A stretch of 64,000 nt of DNA. Source: Triplophysa rosa (Eukaryota; Chordata; Actinopteri; Cypriniformes; Nemacheilidae). Of the stretch, positions 46,091 through 57,580 are shown piece by piece. The number at the start of each line of letters is the position of its first letter. Positions within the stretch are counted from its first letter, which is position 1. The position numbers were made by a program, and so were the translations under genes. The stretch is from contig NC_079913.1 of assembly GCF_024868665.1 (NCBI RefSeq), forward strand, positions 7,669,819 to 7,733,818, read 5' to 3'. A model generated the notes under the pieces. It was not told where the DNA came from and searched no databases. It saw only the letters and a list, made by a program, of their open reading frames with translations.

Positions 46091-47951
46091 TTTTTTATTA
46101 ACTTTCAGGTTTAAGAAACGGAACTCTCTGAGCTTTCTGATTTACTCTCTCTTAAGCATGTTTTTTGTGGAACTTTTTGTGTACTTTTACACAGGAAAAA
46201 CACTTTTTTTTACACAATATGTATTCCAAGCCTAAAATGTAATTTCATCATCCACTGAAAATTTTCCTTTCTATCGGGTTGTTGCAACCAGATCAACGAG
46301 TCAGAACTGGAGAATGAACTGTTTTCAATGAACCGCTCATTTGGATTCATAAAATGAAATTAATTATTAGTTTACATATCAGACTCATCCAGTCCAAACA
46401 GTTTTTGAGTTCACAGCTCACCGGAGGGGAAGATTAACATTGAATAACAACATTAATTTAATAAATTGTATGACTTCAGACTTGGATTATAGCATGCAAG
46501 TCACAAGGATTCTTTTATGTTTTATCCTATACTTACTATGAACTAAATTCAGGCCTGAAAAGCTACAATAACAGCATATGGGTCTGGATCGACATGGGTT
46601 AGTAAATAAAAATGACGTTACGAACTGTTTCTTTAAGGCCGTGTGTGAATGGAATGGCAGAAGGCGAGTAAGACCAAACGGTCGGTCTTCCTTCATGGCA
46701 CTGCAACTGCTTTTGAGCACGCGCCCATGTGTGGCTCAGATAAAAGGCGTCCTCCACACAAAGACAGAGATCAAGCTATTACACAAGAGGAGTGTTTCAA
46801 AAGTGCATCAGAGGGTAGGAGCAGAAAGGAGATGAGCAGAGACTGGACCTGACGTCAAACATCAGTATGTGTGTGCAAAGGTGGAAGTGGTCTATTTGTT
46901 TCCATCATTCAGGAATCATTCAGGCAGGAAACAGTACAGACCAATCAACAATTACATGAAACACAGCAAAACGAACAAATACCTACTTTACACTCATGCT
47001 GTATTACTGTTGTATAGACAGACAGTTTTTATACGAAGATAATGACACTTACTGTACCTTACCCCTAAATCTCACACAAACCTGTTGACTGTTTACAGGA
47101 AAATTTTATTGATCGATCAACAGACAGACAGATAGATGGTGAGAATATTGTGCAATGTTTTGCTCTCCAATAGGTCTAAAAATCATTTGGCATGTGTCAA
47201 TCAAAGCCACAGGTTGATGGTACGCTTGGTGTGATGCAACATACAAAATGCTTCATGTACTAACTTTGGCCTCTGTCTGGGAGGCATTGCACAGAGGTTG
47301 CATCTGATGCTCTTTTTAGGAACCAACGATGGGTGAACGTTTGGGCAGATCAACAAGGAATCTGATGCAATGATAGGTAAGTCCTTATCCAGTGTGTGCG
47401 TGTGTGAATATTCCTCATTACAAACTGAGACCCAGGTGTCATTGTTGTTTTGGGTCTAATCATGCTTTAATCATCGTTTCAATTACTGTCTGTTACACAT
47501 GCATGCACGCATGAACACACGCACACACACATTCAAAAGGATGAAATAGGTTTCCAAAATGGCTGTCAATGGCTGTCCCAAGCTTAAAACCCTAAAATGC
47601 TGTAAAACAAAAGAAAGTACATAAACTTTGTTTTTATATATTTATAAAACGAAGTATGCATATACAGAGTTCCTTTGCAAAGACAGATAAAAATCATGTT
47701 TTTATAATTGTGCATTCCAATTAATATCAATCAAACTGCAGTTGGGTTGTTTTGTTATAATCACTCGAAAATACAGCTGACTAACACAACAAAACACAGT
47801 AAAAACATGATAACATAATAACAAACTTTGTTGTATACAAATAAACATGTTTTTGCAAATAAACTCTTCATATATCATCTATTTAATATGTGCTTCATGC
47901 ACCTGAAAAAAGATGATAAATTGTGGTCTGATTCTCTATTATTCTCTTCAT
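46091..47951. other. Gene-free stretch
   Basis: Open frames at 46578-46852 (+) are short and lack domains; a small ACAC-rich stretch lies near 47510. Nothing supported. Confidence 0.5.
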
Positions 47952-48195
47952 ATATCGCTGCTGCCCTTCTGAAACCTTGTATCTCCATTTTTCGTGACTT
48001 TTATTATCATTATCATTAGTCACCCTTTACGTTTGTCATTGGGTTTTGCGTATATCTAAGCAATAAAAAAGTATTAAAAAGTGCTTGCCCACTTTGACAT
48101 CACAGTATATAATCATTATAAAGTAGTGATTTTTCCATTTCCTGAAAAACAGCAAATTTGGACATCCAAGTGTTTTGGAAGGACGGCGGTGATAT
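47952..48195. mobile_element. MITE with ATAT..CTG(T/C)CCTTC inverted ends, copy 2
   Basis: Left ATATCGCTGCTGCCCTTC versus inverted right ATATCACCGCCGTCCTTC, four mismatches in 18, with the similarity continuing inward. It shares GAAACCTTGTATCTCCAT and GGACATCCAAG with the copy at 16198-16583 and lacks the GC-rich insertion of that copy. Confidence 0.75.
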
Positions 48196-50084
48196 GTAAT
48201 GTAATGTACATTCTCCTCATGGCAGCACAGCTCTGAAAACCTAATGTTCTCGCCTTAATTGTAAAGGAATATTTCACTTAAAAACGTAAAATTTGATATT
48301 TTCACTTTTAGGCAAACTGTTCCTTTAAGAAAGATAATACAAAAATGTAAAAAGATGTTTGTAATTATTTTATTAATGTTTTTCTCTAATGATGTTAATA
48401 ACTGTAATGAATGCGGTTCTACTTTAGATATGAAAAATCAATTAAAAGACGCTGGAAAAACAACTCACCAAGTTATGCATCGAGCAGATCAGTTTTACCC
48501 ATCGGGTACAAAGTAATTACTAAACACACCCACGTATCAATCAAACACGCACACGCGGCACAAGTCACATGGGGAAACATGCACGCTAGAACACGGAGTC
48601 ATCCATCAGCCTTTCATATAAATGCATATTATTCAATCAATTAAGTTTTTCATAAATCAAGTCTCTCTCTTTTCCATACACACATACCAGTAGTAATGGG
48701 TAAGATGGGACAGCGCATTGACCTTGACTTCTATATGTTGGTTAACCTTAATGTATATGCAGAACTGCACCACATTGCACCACAATGAAAAACTGAACTC
48801 CATTATTCATTCAATTCAATGTACAATCGTCTTCGGACATCCATGAATTATTATCTACCTTATTTACAATAGACATATAGGCACTATATGATATTACTAT
48901 GTATATTGGTTGTATGCTGTTTATGCATCCCTGTATGTGATTTGCACATATGTGAGTGGTAAGGGCAGGTGAAGGAGAGAGAAAAGCATGAGTGCACGAG
49001 TGAGATGAAGCACATAGGCCAATATGTTGAACAGCGTAACCTCCAATGGTGTGTGACTTTTGACGGTCACCTGCTGTGTGGCTGTGCCCACCTGTGAGAG
49101 GTGTGATGTGATTATTGCTTCTCATAACCTTCTGCTCTAGCTTGTTTGGGCAGAAGCATCTACCCCAATAAAATCCTAAATACTCACACACACACCCTGC
49201 CAACATCTTGATTAATAGGTTGTGAAATATGTGTATACAAACACGTATACACCCAAACACACTTATGTACCATTTTAATACTTTATTAACAGGGTTCTCA
49301 CTGAATAGTATTAGCGAAAAGCAATAGCTCACCTATTAACTGAAGTAGGTTAATACTGCCAGTGCCAGGTATGATAAATATATGACAATTATTTTAGACT
49401 TTAATTGATGATATTTAACTGAACCGAACCACATGTCATTATTAAACACACACCCTGAACATGCAAGGTGTGAACAGTGAGGCCTTTCTATTGACTTCAC
49501 ACACACACACAAATAAATGCTGAGATAAATTGTGGCCATTACATTGAAGGTCTTTACACACATATACACCTTCATTCCATTTGCACTTAAACATTCAAAC
49601 ATGCTTTTCGATTTATGTTTGTGACACACTTTCACACAGTTGAAAAACAGGCCGTTTGTTCTTTGTGGTTTACTTCATGAGTCAAAAATTTATCTGCAAA
49701 AAAATAGCTGACTATCTAGATGGGGATGTTTTATAGAGTTTTATTGTTTTTATATAAAGGTAATAACGGCTGTCACGATATCAGATTTTCACTACACGGT
49801 TAATCATGGCCAAATTAATTCACGGTAATGATAGTATCACAGTATCTTTTGAAATGTTTTCTTAAAAAAGAATAAATAAGTTGAATTCACCTTCAAATTT
49901 TGTAAATATTGTGTGTTTTGGCCAATGAACAACGACTCACTCAAAATATGAGTGTTGGGTGGATGCGAGAGAGTTTATAACCATTGTCGCTCTTAAAGAA
50001 AAAACTTTCAACAGACACGGAATCATTTACAATGTACGACTTATTCTGAATTAAAACAACATTGATAATAATGGTTTTTCTATT
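48196..50084. other. Gene-free stretch
   Basis: A 173-codon minus-strand open frame (48811-49332) has no domain, signal or splice support and is rejected. A short ATTTCACTTA...CTGTTCCTTTAA repeat piece lies at about 48262-48330. Confidence 0.45.
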
Positions 50085-50092
50085 GTGGTTAT

Positions 50093-50304
50093 TAGGGATG
50101 CACCGATACCAGTATCGGTATCGGGCCCATAAGCTCATGTACTCGTAAAAATGGACGATACCAAAAGACCGATACCTCATGTAACTGATAGAACTGACAG
50201 AAATTTGTTGTGAAATTTGCCTTGAAAGTTTGTGTAAACCACATAAAATTGTTTATTTTTTCATAATGTGTTTAAGGTGGAGTACCATTATCGGTGCATC
50301 CCTA
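50093..50304. mobile_element. 212-bp hAT MITE with perfect 8-bp target duplication
   Basis: Ends TAGGGATGCACCGATA and inverted TAGGGATGCACCGATA are identical, and GTGGTTAT is duplicated at 50085-50092 and 50305-50312. Contains the ACCAGTATCGGTATCGG core typical of this fish family. Confidence 0.93.
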
Positions 50305-50312
50305 GTGGTTAT

Positions 50313-51594
50313 TTGCAATACAGGTGTCTACTGTGACACCCCCTAAAAGGAAATTATAAAAAATGATTACAAAATATTTTCTTTGTATTTTGTTTGAAAG
50401 AAAAAAACAAGACACATTTCCTATCATTGTCTTTTGAATCAATTACAAATCTAAATTCTCCAAATAGGAGCACATTTAGTTCATGTTTGGATACAATTTG
50501 GCCTCCAAACAAACCACTTCGGATGACATAAACAACGTTTCAACTTTGGTCCAGAAAAACTTCCTGTTTCAGTTCTTTAATACCATTTAAAAGATAAATT
50601 ATAACAAATAAAACCGAAAACGGAAGTGCTTCTGGAACAGAGTTCTTGAGAAGTAATCTATACAACAAATTAATAGACATAAATTTATAACAGCCATTTA
50701 AATGTGCGTGTTTGTACAAAGTTTGGGGTGTCCCGTTTCCATAGAAGTGCATTGAGATCAGTCAGAACAAAAGATAAAAGACAGGTAAGTACACAATAGC
50801 TGACAAACATTCACACATAAATACACCCAAACGCACATTCGATCGTATACACAACCAGTGGAGCGGACCTCTAGCAAACACCCCTGTCAGGCATGATTCC
50901 AGCTGCCCTGAGGTCCTGCACACAGACACATACCCTGGAAACAAGAGCCGTCTACACATAGAAACACAGAGAGTGAGCGTCTGGTATAAAGACAAGCCTG
51001 CCCACACAAAAGCTCTTTGGAGGGCTGGAGGGGGAGGCGGTGGACAGCCTGCGCTTTGTTGCTGTCTGGCTGGGCAGAAAAGAGATGAGATTAATGCCAG
51101 AATTTGCCCGTGTGGGCAACGCTTCGGTCGTCACAGCAACAGGGCAAAGGGACTCTTTTGTCTTCAGGAGATTGTTGTTGTTTGCTGTTTGCCTGCTTAT
51201 TCCACAGGGTAGAGAAAATTTTCCATTAGCTCAGCATTGACATATGTTAGCCTTTCTCTTCTTCTGGTCCTCGTACACTTCGGCTCTCTGTCTATCGGCA
51301 GTGAGGTGTGAAGCATATTGGTGATGGACCCATCTGAATTGTTTCCACAAATCAGTTCTTTACAACGATTCATTTTGATGAACCGGAATCACATATTTAT
51401 ATCAGAGTGCAGTTTGCGATCAGACACAAATCAACAGTGTCAGATCTCAGTTTTACAGTTTAAAGATCTAACTTGCCAATGACAACAACTGAAAGCTATA
51501 AGGCATTGTTTCCTGCATTTTATTATGATATAATTAACTCTGCATGTACTCTGACCTTAGTGTGGCCATTTTGCACTTGGTTGCAAATGCACCC
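50313..51594. other. Gene-free stretch
   Basis: A GC-richer patch at 51000-51150 carries open frames on both strands, but none has a recognisable domain or good splice borders. Confidence 0.45.
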
Positions 51595-51897
51595 TTAAAG
51601 GTGCCATGAATTAAAACCACAAATTTAACCCGAGCTTTTATATATAAGAGGGAATCGTAATCACGCGAACATCATGTAAGTGTCAGAACTGAAAACGCCC
51701 TTGTTACTGAGATTACAACTGTGATTGACACCAGGCCCAGCGAACGCCAGCTTCTGGAATGCACCTATCTATGACGACATTGATAGATTGAACACTGCCT
51801 CCACAGAAAGAATATCAACGACTACTTCTCTAGCCCCGCCCACTGGTTCGCGCATGACAATTCTGAAGTATCACAACTAAGCAAGCAATAAACAAAC

Positions 51898-52190
51898 ATG
51901 CCGTTAAAGATAGCTAAATATTGTGCCATTCCTGGTTGTGGGAGAATACAGTCGCTGCATAACCTTCCTTCGGATTCCGATATTAGGAATGCGTGGTTAA
52001 AGTTTATTTTTAAAGACGTTCCAGCTCATGTGGGAAAAACATGGAGCGTTTGTTCGTTTCATTTCTCCGAGGATTCCTTTGTAAACAAGGCACAGGTCGA
52101 CGCTGGATTTGTGGAGAGACTAAAATTAAAAAGCAGTGCTGTGCCGTCAATATTGGATCGGATAGGAATGGCGCAGAAATCTTATGTTCT
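51898..52190 (+). CDS. THAP zinc-finger domain exon of the Kolobok-like transposon (partial)
   Basis: Starts MPLKIAKYCAIPGCGRIQSL. A full C2CH THAP finger is visible: C9, C14, C52 and H55 (CxxxxC, then CSFH), with the conserved Pro24, Trp33, Phe56 and the closing AVPSI box around residues 81-85. THAP domains bind specific DNA sequences, in transposons usually the element's own ends. The ATG is preceded by AATAAACAAAC, an acceptable start context, and opens directly on the domain as most THAP proteins do. After about residue 98 the frame runs into unrelated repeat sequence that ends it at 52428, so no functional transposase can be made. It could alternatively be a host exon spliced past the repeat, but no clear donor is visible. 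Confidence 0.75.
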
Positions 52191-52194
52191 TCGT

Positions 52195-52570
52195 GGACGT
52201 TGCTCGGTGGCTTTGGTCGGGGTCACTGAGTGCAGCTATGACACGTCAGAGGAGATCTGGCCCTCCCGGCTGAGCCTGGTTTCTCCCGAGGTTTTTTTTT
52301 CTCCATTATTCAGCATTGGAGTTTGGGTTCCTCGCCACAGCAGAGCAGTGCAGTGTTGGCTTGCTCACCGGGAGACTGCATTTATTTATTTATTTATTCA
52401 TTTATTTATTAGATATTATTTATTATAATGATCTTGCTTGGTCTATAAACACCATGCACTGTGCTGTGTTTTACCTTTCTGTGTTTTTCATATTTGCTCC
52501 TGTAAAGCTGCTTTGGAACAATGCACATTGTGAAAAGCGCTATATAAATAAAATTGAATTGAATTGAATT
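52195..52570 (+). mobile_element. TTGAA-tailed short retroelement inside the Kolobok-like element
   Basis: Contains GAGCCTGGTTTCTCCCGAGG, a (TTTA)n stretch at 52379-52410, CTGTAAAGCTGCTTTGGAAC, AAAAGCGCTATATAAATAAA and a terminal (TTGAA)n tail. I recognise this as a widespread fish retroelement 3' end. It disrupts the frame after the THAP domain. The left border is approximate. Confidence 0.7.
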
Positions 52571-52637
52571 ATGTGGGTAAAACATTTTTGTACTATGCGT
52601 CACTATTGCTTTGTTAGAGATCACTTGATATGCCCTG

Positions 52638-53155
52638 AGCACTATTCGCACGAGATTAGTATTACCTGGGGACCTCTAGTCATTAGTATTAATTGCAGAA
52701 GTTGTCTGTGATCTTAAGCCCGTGCGAATCGGCATCTCTGTGTGATTTGGCGGGCTCATATATCCTTTATCAAGGTTTAATAATGGAGTATAATGGAGGC
52801 TGTTTTGAAGTGTTTTGGTATTATTTCGGGTGCAGTGTCATATCCATAAGTTACCGGGAGTCTCCCGTTTGTTTATTTATCATGGAAACTCTCGTAACAT
52901 TTGAGATCCGCGATCGCAGTGATCTTTTGTCCGGGTCTCAAATGCTGACAGGTACGGTCATATATCATTAAACGCAAAACAACTATAGGCTATACAAACT
53001 ATACGCAAAGCCTTGCCATCACATCTGGGAAATAAGTCAGTAAATTTGAGAAAAATCATCCCGTGCGAATGCGTCACATGAAATACTGATATGGGGAGGT
53101 AATTTATAAATCACACGAGGTCGCCAGATAATGCTAATCTCGTGCAAATGGTGCT
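52638..53155. mobile_element. Foldback element with AGCACTATTCGCACGAGATT ends
   Basis: The left AGCACTATTCGCACGAGATT (continuing AGTATTACC) is matched at the right by inverted AGCACCATTTGCACGAGATT (continuing AGCATTATC), about 39 bases with a handful of changes. A subterminal CCCGTGCGAAT string occurs at about 52719 and 53061. Terminal CACTA could point to the CACTA/EnSpm class, but I found no target duplication to confirm it. Confidence 0.7.
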
Positions 53156-53442
53156 AATGTGTAACCTAACGTTACGTCTAACCAAATTCACAGAAGGCTC
53201 CATCTAAGTTTACTACGCAAACTGCTATCCAATCAAAGCAGTGGGCGTTTACTTCCAAGTCTTCAATGCGGCACGCCCATTAAAACAGAGCGTTTGTAGA
53301 GCTGGCCTCAAAACCCGGGTAGAAAATAGCCTATTACTTATTGATTTCGATGTTTTTGAATGTAAAAACCACGCGAACGTCATACGTAGACCTCATACAA
53401 CAGTATAAAACAATAAACAAGCCCAGTTCATAAGACCTTTAA

Positions 53443-54882
53443 AAAAAACTTTAAACACTAAAACCAACAAAACACATCAGACAGGAGTTACAGAGCAGAC
53501 TAATTTCCCTAAGACTCATTTGAAGAGCGAGTCACGTAGTAATGTGTGACCAAAGCTGGTTTCTCTCCTGCGGCACAGTATGTCATCAGATACTGGCGTG
53601 TGTGGGTACGTCATGAGTCAGGCTGTTCTGAACAAGGTCCTGTAGGTGAGGAATCCAGGGACGTTTTGCTGGTAAACAGTGCGAGACGATGGGCCAATAA
53701 GAAACCTGGGAGGACTGAAAAATCCCCGTGGTTTACAAGTCCATCAAAGTGAAAGTAAATAAAAGTGACTGGCAGTCATTCTGGAGGGGATGTTTGAGTA
53801 GATGAAAGCGAAAGGAAAGTGTTGGAAATGTTATGCAGTAAGAGAATTTGCCGTTTCATCCAGTTAAACAATGTCACCGCAAGTTTGTATGTAAAATCCC
53901 AAATTCTAAGTAAAACAGTGCCTAAAACGGCATCAGAATGGGAAGGGAGATGGTAGATGTTTTCTGTGAAAAAAAATTACACTGTGATTTTTAAAGTTCT
54001 GCTGTTTTACTGAATGGACCCTATCATTATAAAAAAGAAACAGCGAACCACACATCAACATATTCAGAGAGACAAAGTTTCCAGAGCCTTGAGATCCAGA
54101 CACAGTTCTTAAATCCACACACACATAGACTTTTACACAGCTATGTTAGTGATGACCTGAGATAAATTTCATACTAGGATAATAATATTGACTATATTCT
54201 ACCTCCACCACAAATCTAATCCTCAACCAAACCTGCTGACAAGAGGCGGATTTACAGAAAAACATCATTTTGACAAATCAAATGTCTGTTCAAGTCATTT
54301 CAATGTATTTGTGAAGACATCTTCAAACATTTAAACCTTATAGGTAAAGCCAAATGTACAAACATGACTTTCCTTAACCCTTTTAAATGCTACACCAGAA
54401 ATCTTTCCACCAGGTCAGACTCATCATACATTGCATATTGACGGCTGACCAGTGTACTAGATGCTGTGCAAATGATGTGTGCAGGAAATGGAAATATTGA
54501 GGGGGAATACACATTACAGGAAAACAGAGAGAGAGAGAGATGTTTAAAAGGAGAACAGTACAGCGAGTAAAGACATGCATAAATTGGGATTATTTGTTTA
54601 CACGTTGCATCATCAAAAGCAAAGTCATTATATAAGACACACACACACACACTTAGAAGAGTGGTCTCACACATACAAAATTGTTCTGTCAGGACATAGC
54701 CTCATACCCACATTTGCTCTGAGACATAGCATACAGACTTCTTTAAAAACACACCTATATGCCTCACACACCCACAGCACCTGTTTATTTTGTATATCAT
54801 AGTGGGGAACTTCCATTGGATGTTTTGTTCATACTGAGCTAATGGTATGTTCTGAAGACAATCTTCACTGTGACCTGCATTA
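53443..54882. other. Gene-free stretch
   Basis: Short open frames only; small ACACAC and AGAGAG runs at 54525-54655. Confidence 0.5.
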
Positions 54883-55262
54883 AAAGGACAGTTCACCCAA
54901 AAATAACAATTCTGTCATCATTTACTCACCCTCGAGTTGTATACATTGTGTTCATCAGAACAAAGAAGAGAAAGATATTTGGAATATGCTTGTAACCAAA
55001 CAGTTCTTGGCCACCATTGACTACCATGGGAAAAATGACAATGGTAGTCAAAACTGCCCCAGAACGGATTGCTTTCCTACATTCTTCAAAATATGATCTT
55101 TTGTGTTTAACAGAACAAAGACATTTTTCCTACTATGGTAGTCAATGGTGGCCAAGAACTGTTTGGTTACAAGCATTCTTCCAAATATCTTGTATACAGA
55201 TTTGGAACAATTCGAGGGTGAGTAAATGATGACAGAATTTGTATTTTTGGGTGAACCATTCA
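54883..55262. repeat. 'AGTTCACCCAAAAATAA' family repeat with long internal inverted arms
   Basis: Outer ends ACAGTTCACCCAAAAATAAC and inverted GGTTCACCCAAAAATACAAA. Inside, 54972-55027 and 55135-55191 are inverted copies of each other, matching perfectly over 41 bases from TGCTTGTAACC to GACTACCAT and interrupted only near the base of the stem. The loop is about 107 bp. Confidence 0.85.
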
Positions 55263-57035
55263 TTTTATTTTAGGTTAATTTAAAACATTTTTTTTTTTAT
55301 GTTGGGGATATGGGAGATCTAAAGGCAACAAGCGTCAGATGTTGTCTTCTGTTCTCTTCTGTTCTCTCTCATAAAAAGTATGTTACCTTGTAAACTGACC
55401 GGAAATATCAGTAAGCGCTATGGCAACCACAACATGTGACACATATCATGGGGAACATTCTCATTGCACCTGAGAAATGATTATCAGATTATCACACACA
55501 TATGCGAGGCTTTGGCCTGTTGCTATGGTAACGGTGCTAAAACGGCATCAGTATCCAAGCATTTCTTGGCTAATTCCCTGCGCTCGCTCTCTCAGTTATA
55601 TCAGCGACTGTTTACGATATCTCATTCTTGGTGGCTTGGCTTAATATTTTCTTGCAAAGCCTGTTAAATAACACTTAATACCAGTTCAGCTGTTGCACGA
55701 TTTACTGGGCTTTGTTGTGCTTTTCAGTGAATGTCTGAATTGCATCCAAGCTCCCGCATATTTGGAAAAAAGTTGGATCTGGATTCCAGTAATAACAAAA
55801 GTCAAGGTGGTACTAAAAACAAAAATATCATATAGACAATCAAATGTTTTATTTTATTCCTAGAAGAGCTTTAGCTACTACACTACTAACCCCTTTCAGT
55901 CTACACATAACAGTATACTAACAATAATAAAAATGTTGAGTCATCTAGGCTTTCTCCATTTGACTAGTATATAGTGGTCTGTCAAGCAAAAGGTCTATAG
56001 ATCAGTACTATTGACTGCCTCTCTCTGATCCGTATTTTTCCCACTATAAGCAACCATACAGACCACTTCTATTTAAGGACCCAGGGGGAGGGTGGGGGAG
56101 GAGGATGTGTCAGAAGCTCAACAAAGCTTTGAACTGATGAGAGACTCAATCGGTTGGTTGTCTATCAATGATGAGTCTGAAAAACAGTTGAAAGGACAGG
56201 TCTGAAGATAGACCGAAAGAAGCTTTATTGATTGAATGTTATATCGAATGCTATCCTAAGCTCCAATGTTCTCTGCCTTCCTTTCTTTGTCCTATTTCTA
56301 AGGACGAGGTCACACAATTTATGCACCATCTGGCTTTTTCATGTATCATCTGTAAGAAATCTCATTCATTCAAAGCAATCCTCTCTTTCTTTCTGGAAAG
56401 CTACCAAAGTATCTCTTCAAAACAAACCCTTAACACACACATTTACACATACCATTTCACATGTCATAATATACTGCAACACACACTTCCTGAAGATCTC
56501 ACGCTTGCATACTGAAATAACAAACACCCCAAAAGCAAAATCATGCAAACTAATAATTCTCCACCCATCCACTGTGGTCTATAAACGTGACCAGACAATA
56601 GCTTTTCAAAACAGCAATAACAGAACACATCCTTTATTTCCTCATAACACTGAAGGGAAATTTACAACTCATCTGAAGGACTTGCGCAAGGAATTTTAAC
56701 CTGAGTTTATGGTAACGACACAATTCAACTTAATTTCCTAATTTGTGACTCATTAGAAGTTCTCGCAGCCGTGGCAACACCATGGCAACAGTAGCCCCCA
56801 ATCGTGACTCACGCTGGGATTGTTGGACCGAATGTCACAATGGCTTTTGCGCAACCTCAAAGGCCGAAAGAGCACGTTCCTCCTTTCTGCATGAAAAACA
56901 GGACGAGGGTGAGAGCGACACGTACACACGTGTGCACAATGGCTCGGGGACAAACTTTCTGTTGCTGTAGCTGCACCACAGCACGTTTAACCCGAAATAA
57001 ACCCCCTTCAATTGTCTTTCTAGCTCTCTCTTTGT
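55263..57035. other. Gene-free stretch with X-box-like sites
   Basis: No gene supported; the open frame at 56232-56699 (+) has no domain. Carries several GGCAAC-type motifs listed separately. Confidence 0.45.
55519..55532. promoter_or_regulatory. Canonical RFX X-box
   Basis: GTTGCTATGGTAAC: both half-sites of the X-box consensus (GTTGCY, two-base spacer, GGTAAC) are present and almost perfectly palindromic. Nearby GGCAAC half-sites occur at 55422-55427, 56773-56778 and in CCATGGCAAC at 56780-56789. RFX factors drive ciliary and MHC-II genes from such sites; use here is inference because no gene is visible next to it. Confidence 0.4.
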
Positions 57036-57043
57036 GTTTTTAG

Positions 57044-57572
57044 CAGTGTTGGGTAAGTTACTCTCAAAAAGTAATTAATTACTAGTTACTAATTACATAT
57101 TCAATAGTGTAATTAGATTACTGTACAAATTACTCTCTCCAAAAAGTATTTAGTTACTTATTACTAATTACTTTCTATATCCTATATCAACCTTGATTAG
57201 TTAAGTGATTCAAGGATAGACATGAAAGGGCTCTTTTAATTCATTCAAATAAATAATATAAAACTACATAAAGTAGTATTATTAACTGACCAAAGTATTA
57301 CAAATGTGAGAATTATACATGAAAGCACAGATTTTAAAGTTAGACTTTGAATTTCGAAGTCAATTCCACTATTGCACACTATAGTGGATAGGTACACTAT
57401 AGGTATACAGATGCTGTAATAAATATTACACAAAGTATTTAGTTTAATTACATCAAAAGTAACTAATTAAATTACAGAAAAAATAAGAGTAATCCCTTAC
57501 TTTACTTTTTCAAGGGAAAAGTAATTAAATTACAGTAACTAATTACTTAGTAACTAGTTACACCCAACACTG
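57044..57572. mobile_element. 529-bp hAT MITE with perfect 8-bp target duplication
   Basis: Ends CAGTGTTGGGTAAGTTAC and inverted CAGTGTTGGGTGTAACTA; GTTTTTAG is duplicated at 57036-57043 and 57573-57580. The interior is dominated by GTAATTAATTAC strings, typical of this fish family. Confidence 0.93.
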
Positions 57573-57580
57573 GTTTTTAG

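Larger units (their letters stand above)
51599..53438 (+). mobile_element. Kolobok-like DNA transposon, TTAA-flanked, with nested insertions
   Basis: Left end AGGTGCCATGAA and inverted right end AGGTCTTATGAA (three mismatches in 12) are flanked on both sides by TTAA (51595-51598 and 53439-53442). A plus-strand THAP-domain exon starts at 51898. TTAA target duplications together with a THAP DNA-binding domain are the established signature of the Kolobok superfamily; P elements have THAP but 8-bp duplications, and piggyBac has TTAA but no THAP. The catalytic part is not readable. The element was later invaded by a TTGAA-tailed repeat (about 52195-52570) and a foldback element (52638-53155). Confidence 0.75.

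Noticed and set aside
48811..49332. 173-codon open frame on the minus strand
   Set aside because: AT-rich, low-complexity translation with no domain, no signal, a poor start context and ACAC-derived stretches. Fits chance in stop-poor AC/GT-rich sequence.
56232..56699. 155- and 95-codon overlapping plus-strand frames
   Set aside because: Two frames open over the same stretch, which indicates low stop density rather than coding; composition His/Thr/Ser-rich without domains.
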